Source: Acidimicrobiales bacterium (lineage in GTDB: Bacteria > Actinomycetota > Acidimicrobiia > Acidimicrobiales > Aldehydirespiratoraceae). From it: a stretch of DNA of 64,000 nucleotides. Under the pieces are notes generated by a model, which was not told the DNA's origin, searched no databases, and saw only the letters and a list, made by a program, of their open reading frames with translations. The DNA lies in NCBI GenBank assembly GCA_029263215.1, contig JAJCXY010000018.1, positions 1-64,000 on the forward strand, written 5' to 3'. A program made the translations under genes and the position numbers. Below, in pieces: positions 27,028-36,610 of the stretch (position 1 is the stretch's first letter; each line of letters opens with the position of its first letter).

Positions 27028-27057
27028 GTTTGCGCACACCATGCTGCGTTTGCGCAC
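27028..27057 (+). promoter_or_regulatory. Paired GTTTGCGCAC direct repeats, probable operator
   Basis: Identical 10-mers at 27028-27037 and 27048-27057, exactly 20 bp apart (two helical turns), each containing the palindrome TGCGCA. A weaker copy, GTTTACACAG, is at 27077-27086. They lie between the desaturase and XRE genes. Confidence 0.55.
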
Positions 27058-27095
27058 GTTGTACCCTGTCTGTGGCGTTTACACAGCAGATGTCG

Positions 27096-27101
27096 TAAAG
27101 T
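27096..27101 (+). promoter_or_regulatory. Leaderless -10 element for the XRE regulator
   Basis: TAAAGT, 8 nt before the ATG at 27110; no ribosome site. Confidence 0.5.
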
Positions 27102-27109
27102 CACCACAC

Positions 27110-27961
27110 ATGGTGCAACGTCAGGCGGTGCTCGACCGCTTCCGCGAGCGTCTCGGCAACATGCTCGACGCCGATCCCCAGACCCACTCGGCCTTTGCCC
27201 GATCCGCCGGGATCGATCGTTCCACCCTCTCCCAGCTGCTGTCGCCGCAAAACCGCCGGCTCCCCCGTGCCGAAACGCTGGTCGCCCTGTCGCGAGCAAC
27301 CGGAGCGTCCATCGACTGGCTCCTCGGACTCTCCAACGACGGCCCGGCCCGCACCGACATAGTCCGCGAGGAGCTCTCCTTCAGCAGCCGAGAGCTCAGC
27401 CCCTTCGATGAATCGCTCATCGAGTGGTACGACGAATCAATCGGCCAGAAGGTGAGGTACGTCCCCGCCACAATCCCCGACCTGCTCAAGACCGAAGCGG
27501 TTATCCGCCACGAGGTCACCCGATTCGCCACCGTGCGTCCCGAACACAAGATCGAAACCGCCGAAGCTCCCCTGATGATGGCCCGCGCGCCGGGCAGCGA
27601 TGTGGAGTGCTGCAGTTCGATCCAGATGCTCGAAGGATTCTGTCGCGGCCACGGAGTGTGGGCCACCCTCGATCGCCAGCAGCGCATCGAGCAGCTCGAC
27701 CACATGATCGAGGTCACTGAAGAGCTCTACCCCACCCTGCGCTGGTTCCTCTACGACGCACGCAAGCGATACGCCGGGGCCATCACGATCTTCGGACTCA
27801 CCCGAGCCGTGCTCTACCTCGGCCAACTCCACATCGTGCTCACCAACGAGGAACACATCATCGCGTTCGTCGAACAGTTCGACGACCTCGTGCGAGCGTC
27901 CAGCGTCCAACCCCCGGACATACCTCGGCTCCTGAGGCGTCTCCGCGCCGAACTCGGCTGA
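27110..27961 (+). CDS. XRE-family transcriptional regulator
   Basis: 283 aa. Helix-turn-helix of the Cro/CI type in residues 5-70 (SAFARSAGIDRSTLSQLL, then RAETLVALSRATGASIDWLLG). The remaining 200 residues are a helical domain of unknown ligand, with MLEGFCRGHGVWATLD and a final pair of helices. It diverges from a fatty acid desaturase, with direct repeats between them, so it may regulate desaturase expression and itself. Start chosen at the first ATG after the TAAAGT element. Confidence 0.82.
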   Translation: MVQRQAVLDRFRERLGNMLDADPQTHSAFARSAGIDRSTLSQLLSPQNRRLPRAETLVALSRATGASIDWLLGLSNDGPARTDIVREELSFSSRELSPFDESLIEWYDESIGQKVRYVPATIPDLLKTEAVIRHEVTRFATVRPEHKIETAEAPLMMARAPGSDVECCSSIQMLEGFCRGHGVWATLDRQQRIEQLDHMIEVTEELYPTLRWFLYDARKRYAGAITIFGLTRAVLYLGQLHIVLTNEEHIIAFVEQFDDLVRASSVQPPDIPRLLRRLRAELG

Positions 27962-27970
27962 CCCCGGCTT

Positions 27971-28042
27971 GGGCGACCGACGATCACCTACTCGGCCTCG
28001 GGCGGCCGACGATCACCTACTCCGCCTCGGGCGGCCGACGAT
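27971..28042. repeat. 29-bp tandem repeat duplicating the maoC-like 3' end
   Basis: Units 27971-27999 and 28000-28028 differ at two positions; a third partial unit (28029-28042) lies within the gene. The second unit contains the gene's stop codon, so the extra copy is past the stop and looks like a slippage duplication. Confidence 0.85.
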
Positions 28043-28493
28043 TCATCAGGGCATTCCTCACGGTTCGACACACGAGCACATTGTCCTGGTTGAAGGCCCG
28101 ATGCTCGAAGGTCGTGACACCCTGCTCTGGTCGAGACCGCGACGCCCTCGACCCTACAACCTCGGTCTCCACCCGGATCGTGTCACCATGAAAGAGAGGT
28201 GCAGGGAAGTCGGTCTTGTCGAAGCCCAGGTTGGCCACCGTCGTGCCGAGAGTGGTCTCGTGCACCGAGATGCCCACAACTAAGCCGAGGGTGAGAAGTG
28301 AGTTCACCAGAGGGCGGCCGAACTCGGTTTCCTTCTCCGCATAGTCGGCATCGAGGTGAAGCCACGCAGGGTTCATCGTCATGGTGGTGAAAGCCACATT
28401 GTCGGCCTCGGTGATGGTGCGCCTGATGACGTGATGGATCACGAGACCGACGGGCAGATCGTCGAACCAGCGGCCGGACACGGGTCTTTGCAT
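28017..28493 (-). CDS. MaoC-like hydratase/dehydratase
   Basis: 158 aa hot-dog protein. The hydratase motif region is [23 protein letters not shown], followed by [17 protein letters not shown], as in mesaconyl- or methylmalyl-CoA dehydratase-like MaoC proteins. It probably adds or removes water on an enoyl-CoA. The ATG at 28493 has CAGACT 7 nt upstream; an in-frame ATG at 28547 would overlap the preceding lipoprotein gene. The gene's 3' end is the source of a tandem repeat. Confidence 0.82.
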   Translation of the reverse strand: MQRPVSGRWFDDLPVGLVIHHVIRRTITEADNVAFTTMTMNPAWLHLDADYAEKETEFGRPLVNSLLTLGLVVGISVHETTLGTTVANLGFDKTDFPAPLFHGDTIRVETEVVGSRASRSRPEQGVTTFEHRAFNQDNVLVCRTVRNALMNRRPPEAE

Positions 28494-28518
28494 GTCGGAG
28501 AGTCTGCCAGGCCCGATC

Positions 28519-29022
28519 TCACCCACCCGGATCGGGCACCAGATCAACCGCGAGCGTCTCTCCCTCGGCGGCTTCGATCCAGCAGATCACGCTGCGATCC
28601 CCATCAGCCCAGGCGGGAGCGTCGGGCACATAGGCAGACAAGGCGACACCAGGCGCACCCACCACATCGACGAGGGCCGCGGCAGCCGACGCCGCGGCTT
28701 CCGTGCAGCCCGGGGTGGCCTGCTCGATCAGGGCATCGGCACCGGGCCAGGGGCCTTCCGCGGTGACTGTCAGCCGGGCCACCACCTGGGCGTCGTGGGG
28801 GTCGGCACAAGGCACGCCGGCCACCACCCGAATCGATCCCGACGACGGCTCGTCGAAGCAGTCGCCCACCTCCAGTCGGGTGGTGCCGACGGACCCTGCC
28901 TCCACGATCGTGCCCTGCGAATCTCGCACCGTCTGATCGACGAGCGCATCGGCGCCGCACGCGGCGAGAAGGCTCCCGGCCAGAAACACCACTACCACCG
29001 GCGAGCTCTGCGTCACGAACAC
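28519..29022 (-). CDS. Lipoprotein with septum-formation-like domain
   Basis: 167 aa. Signal sequence with lipobox (GSLLAAC), then the pattern [26 protein letters not shown] and PGADAL, ending with CWIE. This matches the actinobacterial 'septum formation' domain seen in small exported proteins and kinase tails. Probably anchored on the outer face of the membrane. Its role is not established; the family name does not prove a division function. GTG start; diverges from the mycothione reductase gene. Confidence 0.75.
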   Translation of the reverse strand: MFVTQSSPVVVVFLAGSLLAACGADALVDQTVRDSQGTIVEAGSVGTTRLEVGDCFDEPSSGSIRVVAGVPCADPHDAQVVARLTVTAEGPWPGADALIEQATPGCTEAAASAAAALVDVVGAPGVALSAYVPDAPAWADGDRSVICWIEAAEGETLAVDLVPDPGG

Positions 29023-29038
29023 CGACGTTACCGACCAG

Positions 29039-29044
29039 TACCCT
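29039..29044 (+). promoter_or_regulatory. Leaderless -10 element for mtr
   Basis: TACCCT, 6 nt before the ATG at 29051. Confidence 0.45.
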
Positions 29045-29050
29045 CACCGC

Positions 29051-30412
29051 ATGCGTTCGTTCGATCTCATCATCATCGGGGCGGGTTCCGGCAACTCCGT
29101 CATCGGCCCTGAGCACGACTCCTGGGACATCGCCATCGTCGAGCGGGGGCTCTTCGGTGGCACCTGCCTCAACGTGGGCTGCATTCCTTCGAAGATGTTC
29201 GTCTACGCCGCCGAGGTGGCCGAGCTGGCCGACCGGGTCGGACCCGCCCTCGGAGTGCACACCCGTTCCGACGGAGCCGACTGGGACGCCATCCGGGATC
29301 GTGTTTTCGGACGGATCGACCCCATCGCCGAGGGCGGCGAGGAATACCGCCAGGGCCTCGAAAACGTCACGGTCTTCAAGAACGACGCCAGGTTCGTCGG
29401 CCCCAAACAGCTCGATGTCGGTGGAGAGATCATCACTGCCGAACACATCGTGATCGCGGCCGGCGCGAGATCGTTCATCCCCGACATCCCCGGCCTGGCC
29501 GACGTCGACTATCACACCTCCGACACCATCATGCGGGTGAAGGAACGGCCCGAGCGATTGCTTGTCATCGGAGGCGGTTACATCGCCACCGAACTGGGAC
29601 ACGTGTTCAGTGCGTTCGGTTCTCACGTCACCTTCGTGCTCCGCAGCGACCGTTTCCTCAGAGCGGAGGACGAGGCGATCAGCCACCGATTCACCGAGGT
29701 CTACACACGGGAATACGACGTGAGGCTCCGATCGGAGATGCACGGCGTGCGTCGCGATGGCGACGACATCGTGCTCGACATCACCACCCACGGCGAACGC
29801 ATGGAGCTACGCGGTGACGCCATCCTCGTGGCCACGGGCCGGATCCCCAACGGCGACCGGCTCGACGTTGCCCAGACCGGTGTGGAGATCGGCGACGACG
29901 GCTACATAGTCACCGATTCCCAACTTCGCACCAACGTCGGCGGGATTTTCGCACTGGGCGACATCACCAGTCCGGTACAGCTGAAGCACTCCGCCAACCA
30001 TGAGGCGAAGGTGGTCGCCCACAACCTGGTCAATCCCCACGACCCGATCGAGGTCAACGACCAGTTCATCCCCCATGCCGTATTCGGGCATCCCCAGGTA
30101 GCGGCGGTGGGCCTCACCGAGCGCGACTGCATCACCCACGGGCGACCCTACGTCAGCCACGTTCAGGAGTATTGCTCCGCGGCCTACGGCTGGGCGATGG
30201 AAGACACCGACAGCTTCGTGAAGCTGATCGCCGACCCGAATAGTCGGCTCCTGATCGGTGCTCACATCATCGGCCCCCAAGCCCCCACCCTCATCCAACA
30301 GTTGATTCAGGGGATGGTCTTCGGCCAGACCGTCGATCAGATGGCCCACGACCAGTACTACATCCATCCGGGCCTTCCCGAGGTGGTGGAGCAGGCCCTG
30401 CTGGAGCTCTGA
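29051..30412 (+). CDS. mtr: Mycothione reductase
   Basis: 453 aa FAD/NAD(P)H disulfide reductase that keeps mycothiol, the actinobacterial glutathione analogue, in reduced form. FDLIIIGAGSGNSVIGPE with the GSGNS variation and GGTCLNVGCIPSKMFVYAAEVAE (redox CxxxxC) are characteristic of Mtr as opposed to lipoamide dehydrogenase. The NAD(P)H motif is VIGGGYIATELG; the C-terminal active-site base is in YYIHPGLPEVVEQALLE. It supports an actinobacterial origin. Lipoamide dehydrogenase is the less likely alternative. Confidence 0.92.
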   Translation: MRSFDLIIIGAGSGNSVIGPEHDSWDIAIVERGLFGGTCLNVGCIPSKMFVYAAEVAELADRVGPALGVHTRSDGADWDAIRDRVFGRIDPIAEGGEEYRQGLENVTVFKNDARFVGPKQLDVGGEIITAEHIVIAAGARSFIPDIPGLADVDYHTSDTIMRVKERPERLLVIGGGYIATELGHVFSAFGSHVTFVLRSDRFLRAEDEAISHRFTEVYTREYDVRLRSEMHGVRRDGDDIVLDITTHGERMELRGDAILVATGRIPNGDRLDVAQTGVEIGDDGYIVTDSQLRTNVGGIFALGDITSPVQLKHSANHEAKVVAHNLVNPHDPIEVNDQFIPHAVFGHPQVAAVGLTERDCITHGRPYVSHVQEYCSAAYGWAMEDTDSFVKLIADPNSRLLIGAHIIGPQAPTLIQQLIQGMVFGQTVDQMAHDQYYIHPGLPEVVEQALLEL

Positions 30413-30414
30413 AG

Positions 30415-32031
30415 TCAGAGTCCTGCGAGCTCCTCAGCAGTTTCCTTCGCCCACACATAGTCGGCCTTGCCGTTGGGTCCTCGATGCACCGAATCAACCC
30501 GCAGGATCAGCTTCGGCGACTTGTAGGCCGCGATCTTGGTGCGGGTATGGGCGACGAGTTCAGCGTCGGACACATCGACGCCATCCACAACGCTCAATAC
30601 CGCAGTGACCGACTGGCCCCACTTCTCGTCGGGTAGCCCCACAACGTTGCAATCAAGGACCGCTGGATGGGTCTTCACCGCCTCCTCGACCTCCTCGGGA
30701 TAGATCTTCTCGCCGCCCGAGTTGATGCACACCGACCCCCGTCCGAGGAGGGTGATGGTGCCATCGAGTTCCACCGTGGCGTAGTCGCCGGGGATCGAAT
30801 AGCGGACACCATCGATCGTGGGGAAGGTCGCCTCTGTCTTCTCGGGATCCTTGTAGTAGCCGACCGGGATCGTTCCCTGGTTGGCGAGTCGTCCGACCTC
30901 ACCCGAGCCCGGCTCCACGAAGTGGCCATCGTCGGCAATCACGACGGTGGTGGGGCTGAGCATGAAGCGTCCGGTGTCGGCCGCCGATTCACCCCGCCTC
31001 GTCACCTGGTTGCCCTGACCGACGCTCTCGCTCGAGCCGAGCGAATCGAGGAGCGTGAGGGCCTTGTAGTCGAGGAATCTCAGCTTCGATTCCTGAGACC
31101 ACATCACGCCCGAGGAGGTGATCTGGAAGAGACTCGAAAGATCGTGAGGGGCGCCGTCGGCGGCGGCGCGGTCGAGCTCTGCCAGCATCGGTCGGGCGAA
31201 TGACTCGCCCACAATGGTGAGCATCGTGAGTCGGTGGCGTTCCACCTGGCTCCACAATTCCGCGGCATCGAAGGAGCGGCTCTCGAGGGTTGCGACCGCT
31301 CCGCCGGTGCTCAGTACCTGAAGGGCGATCATGCCCGAGGTGCCGTGCATCAGAGGTGCGGCGGCGAGAACACGAGTGGTCCTACGCCGATCACGTAGTT
31401 CGACAGATGCCGAGACCGCCTCTTGCACAGTTGCGGGAACGCCGCGACCGAGCGGCGCGTAGAAGGGCGCCGACGACGACTGAAGCTGCTCGTGGGGCCA
31501 CATCACGGCCTTCGGGTTGCCCGTGGTTCCACCGGTATACAGAAACCACAGATCGTCGCCGGAGCGCTCCAGCCGCGGTGCAGGTTCGAATGACGAGAGG
31601 AGATCCTCGTAGGCAACCGCACCGTTGAGCAGGTCGCCTCCTCCCACCTGCACGCAGAGGCCGAGCTGGGGGCACCGACCCCGTATTTCGTCGAGGCGAC
31701 CGGCAAGGCTGTGATCGAAGAACACAACCTTCGCGTCGGCGTTGTCGAGAAGATAAGCGAGCTCGTCGGCGAGGTAGCGATAGTTGACGTTGAACGGCAC
31801 GGCGCGCTGCTTGAACGCGGCGAACTGGCCCTCGAGATACTCGAAGCCGTTGAAGAGGAAGAGTCCGACCTTGTCGTCGTGGCCCACGCCGTGGGCGTCG
31901 AGAGCCGCTGCTATCCGTGCCGCTCGATCCTCGAACTCGCTCCAGGTGTGAGTAGCCGGGCCGTGGGCCGCGGCCAACTCATTGGGCAGGGCATCGGCGT
32001 TCGCTTCCCAAATCGACGCATAACTCGGCAC
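30415..32031 (-). CDS. Acyl-CoA synthetase (AMP-forming)
   Basis: 538 aa ANL enzyme activating a carboxylic acid to its CoA thioester through an acyl-AMP. Motifs: P-loop FLYTGGTTGNPKAVMWPHE, A5 region LLDSLGSSES, A7 YATVELDGTITLLGRGS, A8 GGEKIYPEEVEEAVKTHP, and the catalytic Lys near the C-terminus in RGPNGKADY. The GTG at 32031 is preferred because GGGGAGG lies 6 nt ahead; a TTG at 32052 is possible. The acid used is unknown, probably a fatty or aromatic acid. It diverges from glpD. Confidence 0.9.
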   Translation of the reverse strand: MPSYASIWEANADALPNELAAAHGPATHTWSEFEDRAARIAAALDAHGVGHDDKVGLFLFNGFEYLEGQFAAFKQRAVPFNVNYRYLADELAYLLDNADAKVVFFDHSLAGRLDEIRGRCPQLGLCVQVGGGDLLNGAVAYEDLLSSFEPAPRLERSGDDLWFLYTGGTTGNPKAVMWPHEQLQSSSAPFYAPLGRGVPATVQEAVSASVELRDRRRTTRVLAAAPLMHGTSGMIALQVLSTGGAVATLESRSFDAAELWSQVERHRLTMLTIVGESFARPMLAELDRAAADGAPHDLSSLFQITSSGVMWSQESKLRFLDYKALTLLDSLGSSESVGQGNQVTRRGESAADTGRFMLSPTTVVIADDGHFVEPGSGEVGRLANQGTIPVGYYKDPEKTEATFPTIDGVRYSIPGDYATVELDGTITLLGRGSVCINSGGEKIYPEEVEEAVKTHPAVLDCNVVGLPDEKWGQSVTAVLSVVDGVDVSDAELVAHTRTKIAAYKSPKLILRVDSVHRGPNGKADYVWAKETAEELAGL

Positions 32032-32059
32032 TGACCACCTCCCCGAAGACAAGGGAGCA

Positions 32060-32065
32060 TACGCT
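32060..32065 (+). promoter_or_regulatory. Leaderless -10 element for glpD
   Basis: TACGCT, 8 nt before the ATG at 32074. Confidence 0.45.
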
Positions 32066-32073
32066 TGGGACCG

Positions 32074-33783
32074 ATGGGATCGGTACCCGGCTCGCTAGGG
32101 CCCCGACAGCGCAGCTCTGATCTGGAGCGACTCGCCGCCGAAGAGTTCGATGTGCTCGTGGTGGGCGGTGGGGTCACCGGCGTGGGATGTGCGCTCGATG
32201 CCGTCACCCGAGGACTGTCGGTCGCGCTCATCGAACAACGAGACCTCGCCTCCGGCACATCGAGCCGGTCCTCGAAGCTGCTCCACGGCGGGCTGCGCTA
32301 CCTGGAACAGAAGGATTTCGCACTCGTTCATGAGGCCCTGCACGAGCGAGGCCTGCTCATGAGCGTGATCTCGCCCCATCTGGTTCGCCCCGTCTCGTTC
32401 CTGATCCCCCTCACCCATCGGGTCTGGCAGAGGCTCTATTACGGCGCGGGAGTGCTCCTCTACGACATCCTCGCTCTGGGACGGCGAAACTCATTGCCCC
32501 GCCATCGCCATCTCAGCCGCCGGCGCGCCCTCGAGCTCATGCCCGGGCTCAAGCGCTCATCCCTGGTCGGCGGCATCGTCTACCACGACGCCCAGGTCGA
32601 CGACGCCCGCCACACACTCGCGGTGGCCCGCACGGCCTCTCGCCATGGCGCGGCCGTCGTCACCAGCGCCCGCCTCGACGACCTCATCATCGAAGACGGT
32701 GCGGTCTGTGGTGCACGGGTGGTGGATGTGGAGACCGGCAACGAAATCCCGGTTCGGGCCCGCAAGACCGTCAACGCCACCGGCGTCTGGATCGACGACA
32801 TCCAAGATCTCGCCGGCCCGAGCGGGCTGAAGGTCAACGCGGCCAAAGGGGTGCACATAGTTGTGCCTCGCGACTGCATCAAAGGCGACAGCGGTGTCGT
32901 GTTGAGAACACCCGCCAGCGTGCTGTTCATCATCCCTTGGAACCGGCACTGGTTGGTCGGTACCACCGACACCGAGTACCAGTTCGACCGAGCCCATCCT
33001 GCGGCATCGAGTGCCGACATCGACTACATCCTCGAACACGCCAACGAGGCGCTCCAGCGACCCCTCACCCGCGAAGACATAGTCGGCGTCTACGCGGGTC
33101 TGCGCCCCCTGATAGCGGGCGAGGGCGACGAGACCGCCCGGCTGAGTCGGGAGCACGCGGTGGCCGAGCCCGTGAAGGGGCTCATCTCGATCGCAGGCGG
33201 GAAATACACCACCTACCGAGTGATGGCCGCCGACACCATCGACATGGTCGCCGATGGCCTCGATCGACCGGTGTCGTCGTCGATCACCGAGGAGATCGAG
33301 CTCGTCGGGGCGAGCAACTGGCACCAATGGTCCACAGCGGGCCCCCGGCTCGCAAGAGAACACGACTTGCCCCTCGAGATCACCGAACGCCTGCTCTGGC
33401 GCCATGGATCTCGCATCATCGATCTCCTCGCCCTCACCGATGAGCACCCGGCTCTTCGAGAAACTCTTCCCGGCGGCGACTATCTGGCCGCGGAAGTCGT
33501 TCACGCCGCGCGCCACGAGGGAGCCCTCCATCTCGAGGATGTCCTCGCCCGCCGCATGCGGTTGTCGATCGAACATGAGGAACGCGGTCTCCTCGTGGCT
33601 GAGCGAGCGGCTGAGCTCATGGGCGACGAACTGGGCTGGAGCGCACACCGCAAGGCCGACGAGGTGCAGGCCTGGCAGAGTCGGATCGCAGCCGAACTAG
33701 CGGCCAACCAGGCCCCCGACGACGCGGCCGCCAATGAGGCGCGTCGCGCCGCGGTCGATGCCCGCGGCCTGCTCGACGCCTGA
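32074..33783 (+). CDS. glpD: FAD-dependent glycerol-3-phosphate dehydrogenase
   Basis: 569 aa membrane-associated enzyme oxidising glycerol-3-phosphate to dihydroxyacetone phosphate and feeding electrons to quinone. FAD motif [19 protein letters not shown], the substrate signature [20 protein letters not shown], and the later [10 protein letters not shown] and AGLRPLI segments are all typical. The ATG at 32074 is favoured by the TACGCT element; an in-frame TTG at 32065 with GGGAG 7 nt ahead is the alternative. Confidence 0.93.
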   Translation: MGSVPGSLGPRQRSSDLERLAAEEFDVLVVGGGVTGVGCALDAVTRGLSVALIEQRDLASGTSSRSSKLLHGGLRYLEQKDFALVHEALHERGLLMSVISPHLVRPVSFLIPLTHRVWQRLYYGAGVLLYDILALGRRNSLPRHRHLSRRRALELMPGLKRSSLVGGIVYHDAQVDDARHTLAVARTASRHGAAVVTSARLDDLIIEDGAVCGARVVDVETGNEIPVRARKTVNATGVWIDDIQDLAGPSGLKVNAAKGVHIVVPRDCIKGDSGVVLRTPASVLFIIPWNRHWLVGTTDTEYQFDRAHPAASSADIDYILEHANEALQRPLTREDIVGVYAGLRPLIAGEGDETARLSREHAVAEPVKGLISIAGGKYTTYRVMAADTIDMVADGLDRPVSSSITEEIELVGASNWHQWSTAGPRLAREHDLPLEITERLLWRHGSRIIDLLALTDEHPALRETLPGGDYLAAEVVHAARHEGALHLEDVLARRMRLSIEHEERGLLVAERAAELMGDELGWSAHRKADEVQAWQSRIAAELAANQAPDDAAANEARRAAVDARGLLDA

Positions 33784-33813
33784 AACATCGGCCGACCGGA
33801 CCCACCGAAGCCG

Positions 33814-33819
33814 TACAAT
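33814..33819 (+). promoter_or_regulatory. Leaderless -10 element for aroC
   Basis: TACAAT, 8 nt before the ATG at 33828. Confidence 0.5.
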
Positions 33820-33827
33820 CGCCATCG

Positions 33828-34934
33828 ATGGCCAGCACATTCGGAACCCTCTTTCGCGTCTCCACCTTCGGCGAGTCCCATGGGGGCGGTGTCGGCGTCG
33901 TGATCGACGGCTGCCCACCCCGGTTGGCACTCGATCTCGCCGACCTTCAGCACGACCTCGATCGCCGACGGCCCGGCCAGAGCAAGCTGGTCACCCAGCG
34001 CGACGAAGCCGACCGGGCAGAGATCCTTTCCGGGGTGTTCGGTGGCTTCACCACCGGCACGCCCATCGCCGTGCTGGTACGCAACAACGACCACAAGAGT
34101 GGCGCCTACGAGCATCTCCGCGATGCCTACCGCCCATCCCATGCCGACTTCACCTACGACGCGAAATACGGTTTCCGCGATTGGGCCGGCGGCGGTCGAG
34201 CATCCGCTCGCGAAACCATCGGACGGGTCGCGGCGGCAGGGATAGCGCGGCGTCTCCTCCATGAGGTTGCCGGCGTGGAGGTTCTCGCCTGGGTGAGCAG
34301 TGTCCACGCGATCGACGCGGAGGTAGATCCGGCCCAGGTTTCACTCGAGTCGGTGGAGGCCCACCCCACCCGCTGCCCCGACCCCGACGCCGCGGCCCGG
34401 ATGACCGAGGCGATCGAGCAGGCCCGCCATGATGGCGACTCCCTCGGCGGTGTGGTGGACTGTATCGCCCGGGGAGTACCGAAGGGGCTCGGCGAACCCG
34501 TCTTCGACAAGCTCGACGCCGATCTCGCCGGCGCACTCATGTCGCTCCCGGCCGCCAAGGGGGTCGAGATCGGCAGTGGGTTTTCGGGCACCCGGATGAC
34601 TGGCCTGACCCACAACGATCCGTTCGTGCCCGGGCCTGAGGGCTCGATTCGCACTGCCACCAACCACAGCGGCGGCATTCAGGGTGGGATCTCCAACGGC
34701 GAGGATGTCCACGTTCGCGTCGCGTTCAAACCAACCGGCACAATCGCCAGCGAGCAGACCACCGTCACCCGCCATGGCGAGGCCACCACGCTCGCCGCCA
34801 GGGGTCGCCACGACCCTTGCGTGCTGCCTCGCGCCGTGCCGGTGGTGGAGTCGATGGTGCTGCTCACGCTTGCCGATCATTGGTTGCGCCAGCGTGCACT
34901 CGACGTGCTCCCGCCACTCCCCGAGAGGCCCTGA
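33828..34934 (+). CDS. aroC: Chorismate synthase
   Basis: 368 aa, last enzyme of the shikimate pathway, forming chorismate with reduced [59 protein letters not shown] and [15 protein letters not shown] are the signature segments (each shown only in part). It stands alone, without other aro genes nearby, and is followed tail-to-tail by a small minus-strand gene. Confidence 0.96.
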   Translation: MASTFGTLFRVSTFGESHGGGVGVVIDGCPPRLALDLADLQHDLDRRRPGQSKLVTQRDEADRAEILSGVFGGFTTGTPIAVLVRNNDHKSGAYEHLRDAYRPSHADFTYDAKYGFRDWAGGGRASARETIGRVAAAGIARRLLHEVAGVEVLAWVSSVHAIDAEVDPAQVSLESVEAHPTRCPDPDAAARMTEAIEQARHDGDSLGGVVDCIARGVPKGLGEPVFDKLDADLAGALMSLPAAKGVEIGSGFSGTRMTGLTHNDPFVPGPEGSIRTATNHSGGIQGGISNGEDVHVRVAFKPTGTIASEQTTVTRHGEATTLAARGRHDPCVLPRAVPVVESMVLLTLADHWLRQRALDVLPPLPERP

Positions 34935-34937
34935 CGC

Positions 34938-35132
34938 TCAGGCCGCGAGCTGGAGCGTTTCTTCGTAGCCGAGGCGAGCCGCGATGGCGGTGGCCTCGAG
35001 TTCGAGTTCGGCCGCACGACGCCGATAGGCGATAGCCAGGGGGCCGGAGAACGCAACGGCGCCGCTCCTCAGCTCGGCGGCCTTGGAGCGACGGGTGGTC
35101 ACCTCGACGGGAAGGACAGTGGTGTCAGACAT
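34938..35132 (-). CDS. Small conserved-looking protein of unknown function
   Basis: 64 aa. AGGAG lies 7 nt before the ATG, preceded by a run of 9-10 C, so translation is likely. The sequence (MSDTTVLPVEVTTRRSKAAE, then a helical segment rich in Ala, Arg and Glu) has no signal peptide, membrane helix or Cys motif. It ends 3 bp from the aroC stop. I do not recognise it. Confidence 0.55.
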   Translation of the reverse strand: MSDTTVLPVEVTTRRSKAAELRSGAVAFSGPLAIAYRRRAAELELEATAIAARLGYEETLQLAA

Positions 35133-35221
35133 ACGCTATCTCCTGGGGGGGGGGTCGGAGCACTCTCACGTCTTCAACGCCGGACCCCGCCCCGGTGTTC
35201 CCGACTCGGGCAGGAAATCTC

Positions 35222-36313
35222 TCAGGTGTGAAACGGCGGCTTGGTGACGACGGCCGCTACTTCGGTGCCCCTCACATCGATGGTGACCGAGTCGCCGTCG
35301 TCCACATCGGGGCGGAGGAAGGCGAGCGCCACGCCCTGTCCGAGGATCGGAGAAAAATTGCCGCTCGAGATCTCACCGATGGCTTCTCCACCGAGGAGAA
35401 CCGTCTGGCCCTCTCGGGGCGGACGCCGCCCATCGACCACAAGGCCTCGCAGAAGCCGATGCGGGCCCCGGGCCTGCTCGGCGAGTAGGGCATCGCGCCC
35501 GCGGAACTCCGGCTTGTCGAACCTCACCACCCAGCCGAGTCCGGCTTGCAGGGAGGTGATCCCCGGGCCGAGTTCGTGCCCGTGCAGGGGTAGCCCCGCC
35601 TCGAGGCGAAGGGTGTCGCGTGCGCCGAGACCGGCCGGCGAGATACCTGCGGAGGTGACGAGGTTCCAGATCTTCTCGGCGGCGTCGACGGGTACGGCGA
35701 TCTCCACCCCGTCCTCACCGGTGTAGCCGGTGCCGGCCACTACCACCGGAACATCGTCGATCTTCACCTCTGCCACTCGGAAGCGTCGCACCGCCGCGGC
35801 TTCGGGTGCTACCTCGGCAAGCCTGGAGCGGGCCTGGGGTCCCTGGACCGCGAGCACGGCGCGAGTGGAGGTGACGTCGTGGATTTCGGGGGCCGAGGCT
35901 CCCCCACCGAGGGCCTCGCCCACCCGTGAGGTATTCGATGCATTGGGCATCACATCGAATCGATCGGAGTCGACCCACCAGACGATGATGTCGTCGAGCA
36001 CCGACGCATCGTCGGGATCGAGGAGATGGGTGTATTGGGCGCGACCCGGCTCGATGCGGTCAAGGTCGTTGGTGAAGGCCCGTTGGAGGGCATCGAAGGC
36101 CCCCGGTCCGGTAACTCTCATCGTGCCGAGATGCGACACGTCGAACACCACCGCCGACGATCGGCACATCGCATGCTCGGCGAGGGTGCCCTCGGAATAG
36201 TTGAGCGGCATGTCCCAACCGCCGAACGGCACCATCTTGGCACCGAGCTTCACATGGGTGTCGTGAAGAGGTGAGCGGCGGGTCTCAGGCGGCGGCGAGT
36301 CGGTATTTTGCAT
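35222..36313 (-). CDS. gcvT: Aminomethyltransferase (T protein of glycine cleavage)
   Basis: 363 aa tetrahydrofolate enzyme that takes the aminomethyl group from GcvH and releases ammonia and methylene-THF. The N-terminus SPLHDTHVKLGAKMVPFGGW, FDVSHLGTMRVTG and the later ARDTLRLEAGLPLHGHEL and VGYTGEDGVE-type region (GTGYTGEDGVEI) are diagnostic. The start overlaps the preceding PD-(D/E)XK-like gene by 29 nt. It heads away from gcvH, 3.7 kb upstream in the same block. Confidence 0.95.
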   Translation of the reverse strand: MQNTDSPPPETRRSPLHDTHVKLGAKMVPFGGWDMPLNYSEGTLAEHAMCRSSAVVFDVSHLGTMRVTGPGAFDALQRAFTNDLDRIEPGRAQYTHLLDPDDASVLDDIIVWWVDSDRFDVMPNASNTSRVGEALGGGASAPEIHDVTSTRAVLAVQGPQARSRLAEVAPEAAAVRRFRVAEVKIDDVPVVVAGTGYTGEDGVEIAVPVDAAEKIWNLVTSAGISPAGLGARDTLRLEAGLPLHGHELGPGITSLQAGLGWVVRFDKPEFRGRDALLAEQARGPHRLLRGLVVDGRRPPREGQTVLLGGEAIGEISSGNFSPILGQGVALAFLRPDVDDGDSVTIDVRGTEVAAVVTKPPFHT

Positions 36314-36605
36314 CGAGGCGCATTATGTCGCGTCGATAGAGCAACTTCACCCTCACCTCGGGACGAAGCTCGGCGAGCTTGCGAATCTTGCGGTGTTTGC
36401 GCGTCACCAGGGGCTGGCGCATGGTGGTGACTTCGACATAGGTGTCGAAGTCGGGGAGATAGAAATCGGGGGTGAACGCCGACGCGACGTTGCCCTCGGA
36501 GTCTTCTTCCAGCACGAATGTGGTGGGCTCGTATTCCCACTGCACGCCGTAGCTGTCGAGCAGCAGGGACAACTCTCGCTCCGAAGGATGAGCAAACTCG
36601 GCCAT
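36285..36605 (-). CDS. PD-(D/E)XK nuclease-like small protein
   Basis: 106 aa. ERELSLLLDSYGVQWEYEP followed by FTPDFYLPDFDTYVEVTTMR has the PD...E-x-[VT] layout of restriction-endonuclease-fold proteins, with a basic helix RKHRKIRKLAEL after it; the usual Lys of ExK is not in its standard place. Nuclease activity is therefore uncertain. It overlaps the gcvT start, implying co-translation. Function unknown. Confidence 0.65.
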   Translation of the reverse strand: MAEFAHPSERELSLLLDSYGVQWEYEPTTFVLEEDSEGNVASAFTPDFYLPDFDTYVEVTTMRQPLVTRKHRKIRKLAELRPEVRVKLLYRRDIMRLDAKYRLAAA

Positions 36606-36610
36606 ACGGT

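Noticed and set aside
35144-35153. Run of 9-10 G as a phase-variation tract
   Set aside because: It lies upstream of the ribosome site of a small gene, not inside a coding frame; one sequence cannot show length variation.
35205-35225. AGGAAATCTCTCAGG near the gcvT stop, like the 3' core of a glycine aptamer
   Set aside because: The other conserved aptamer pieces (GGAGAG and GCCGAAGG) are missing and it lies at the 3' end of gcvT, not in a leader.
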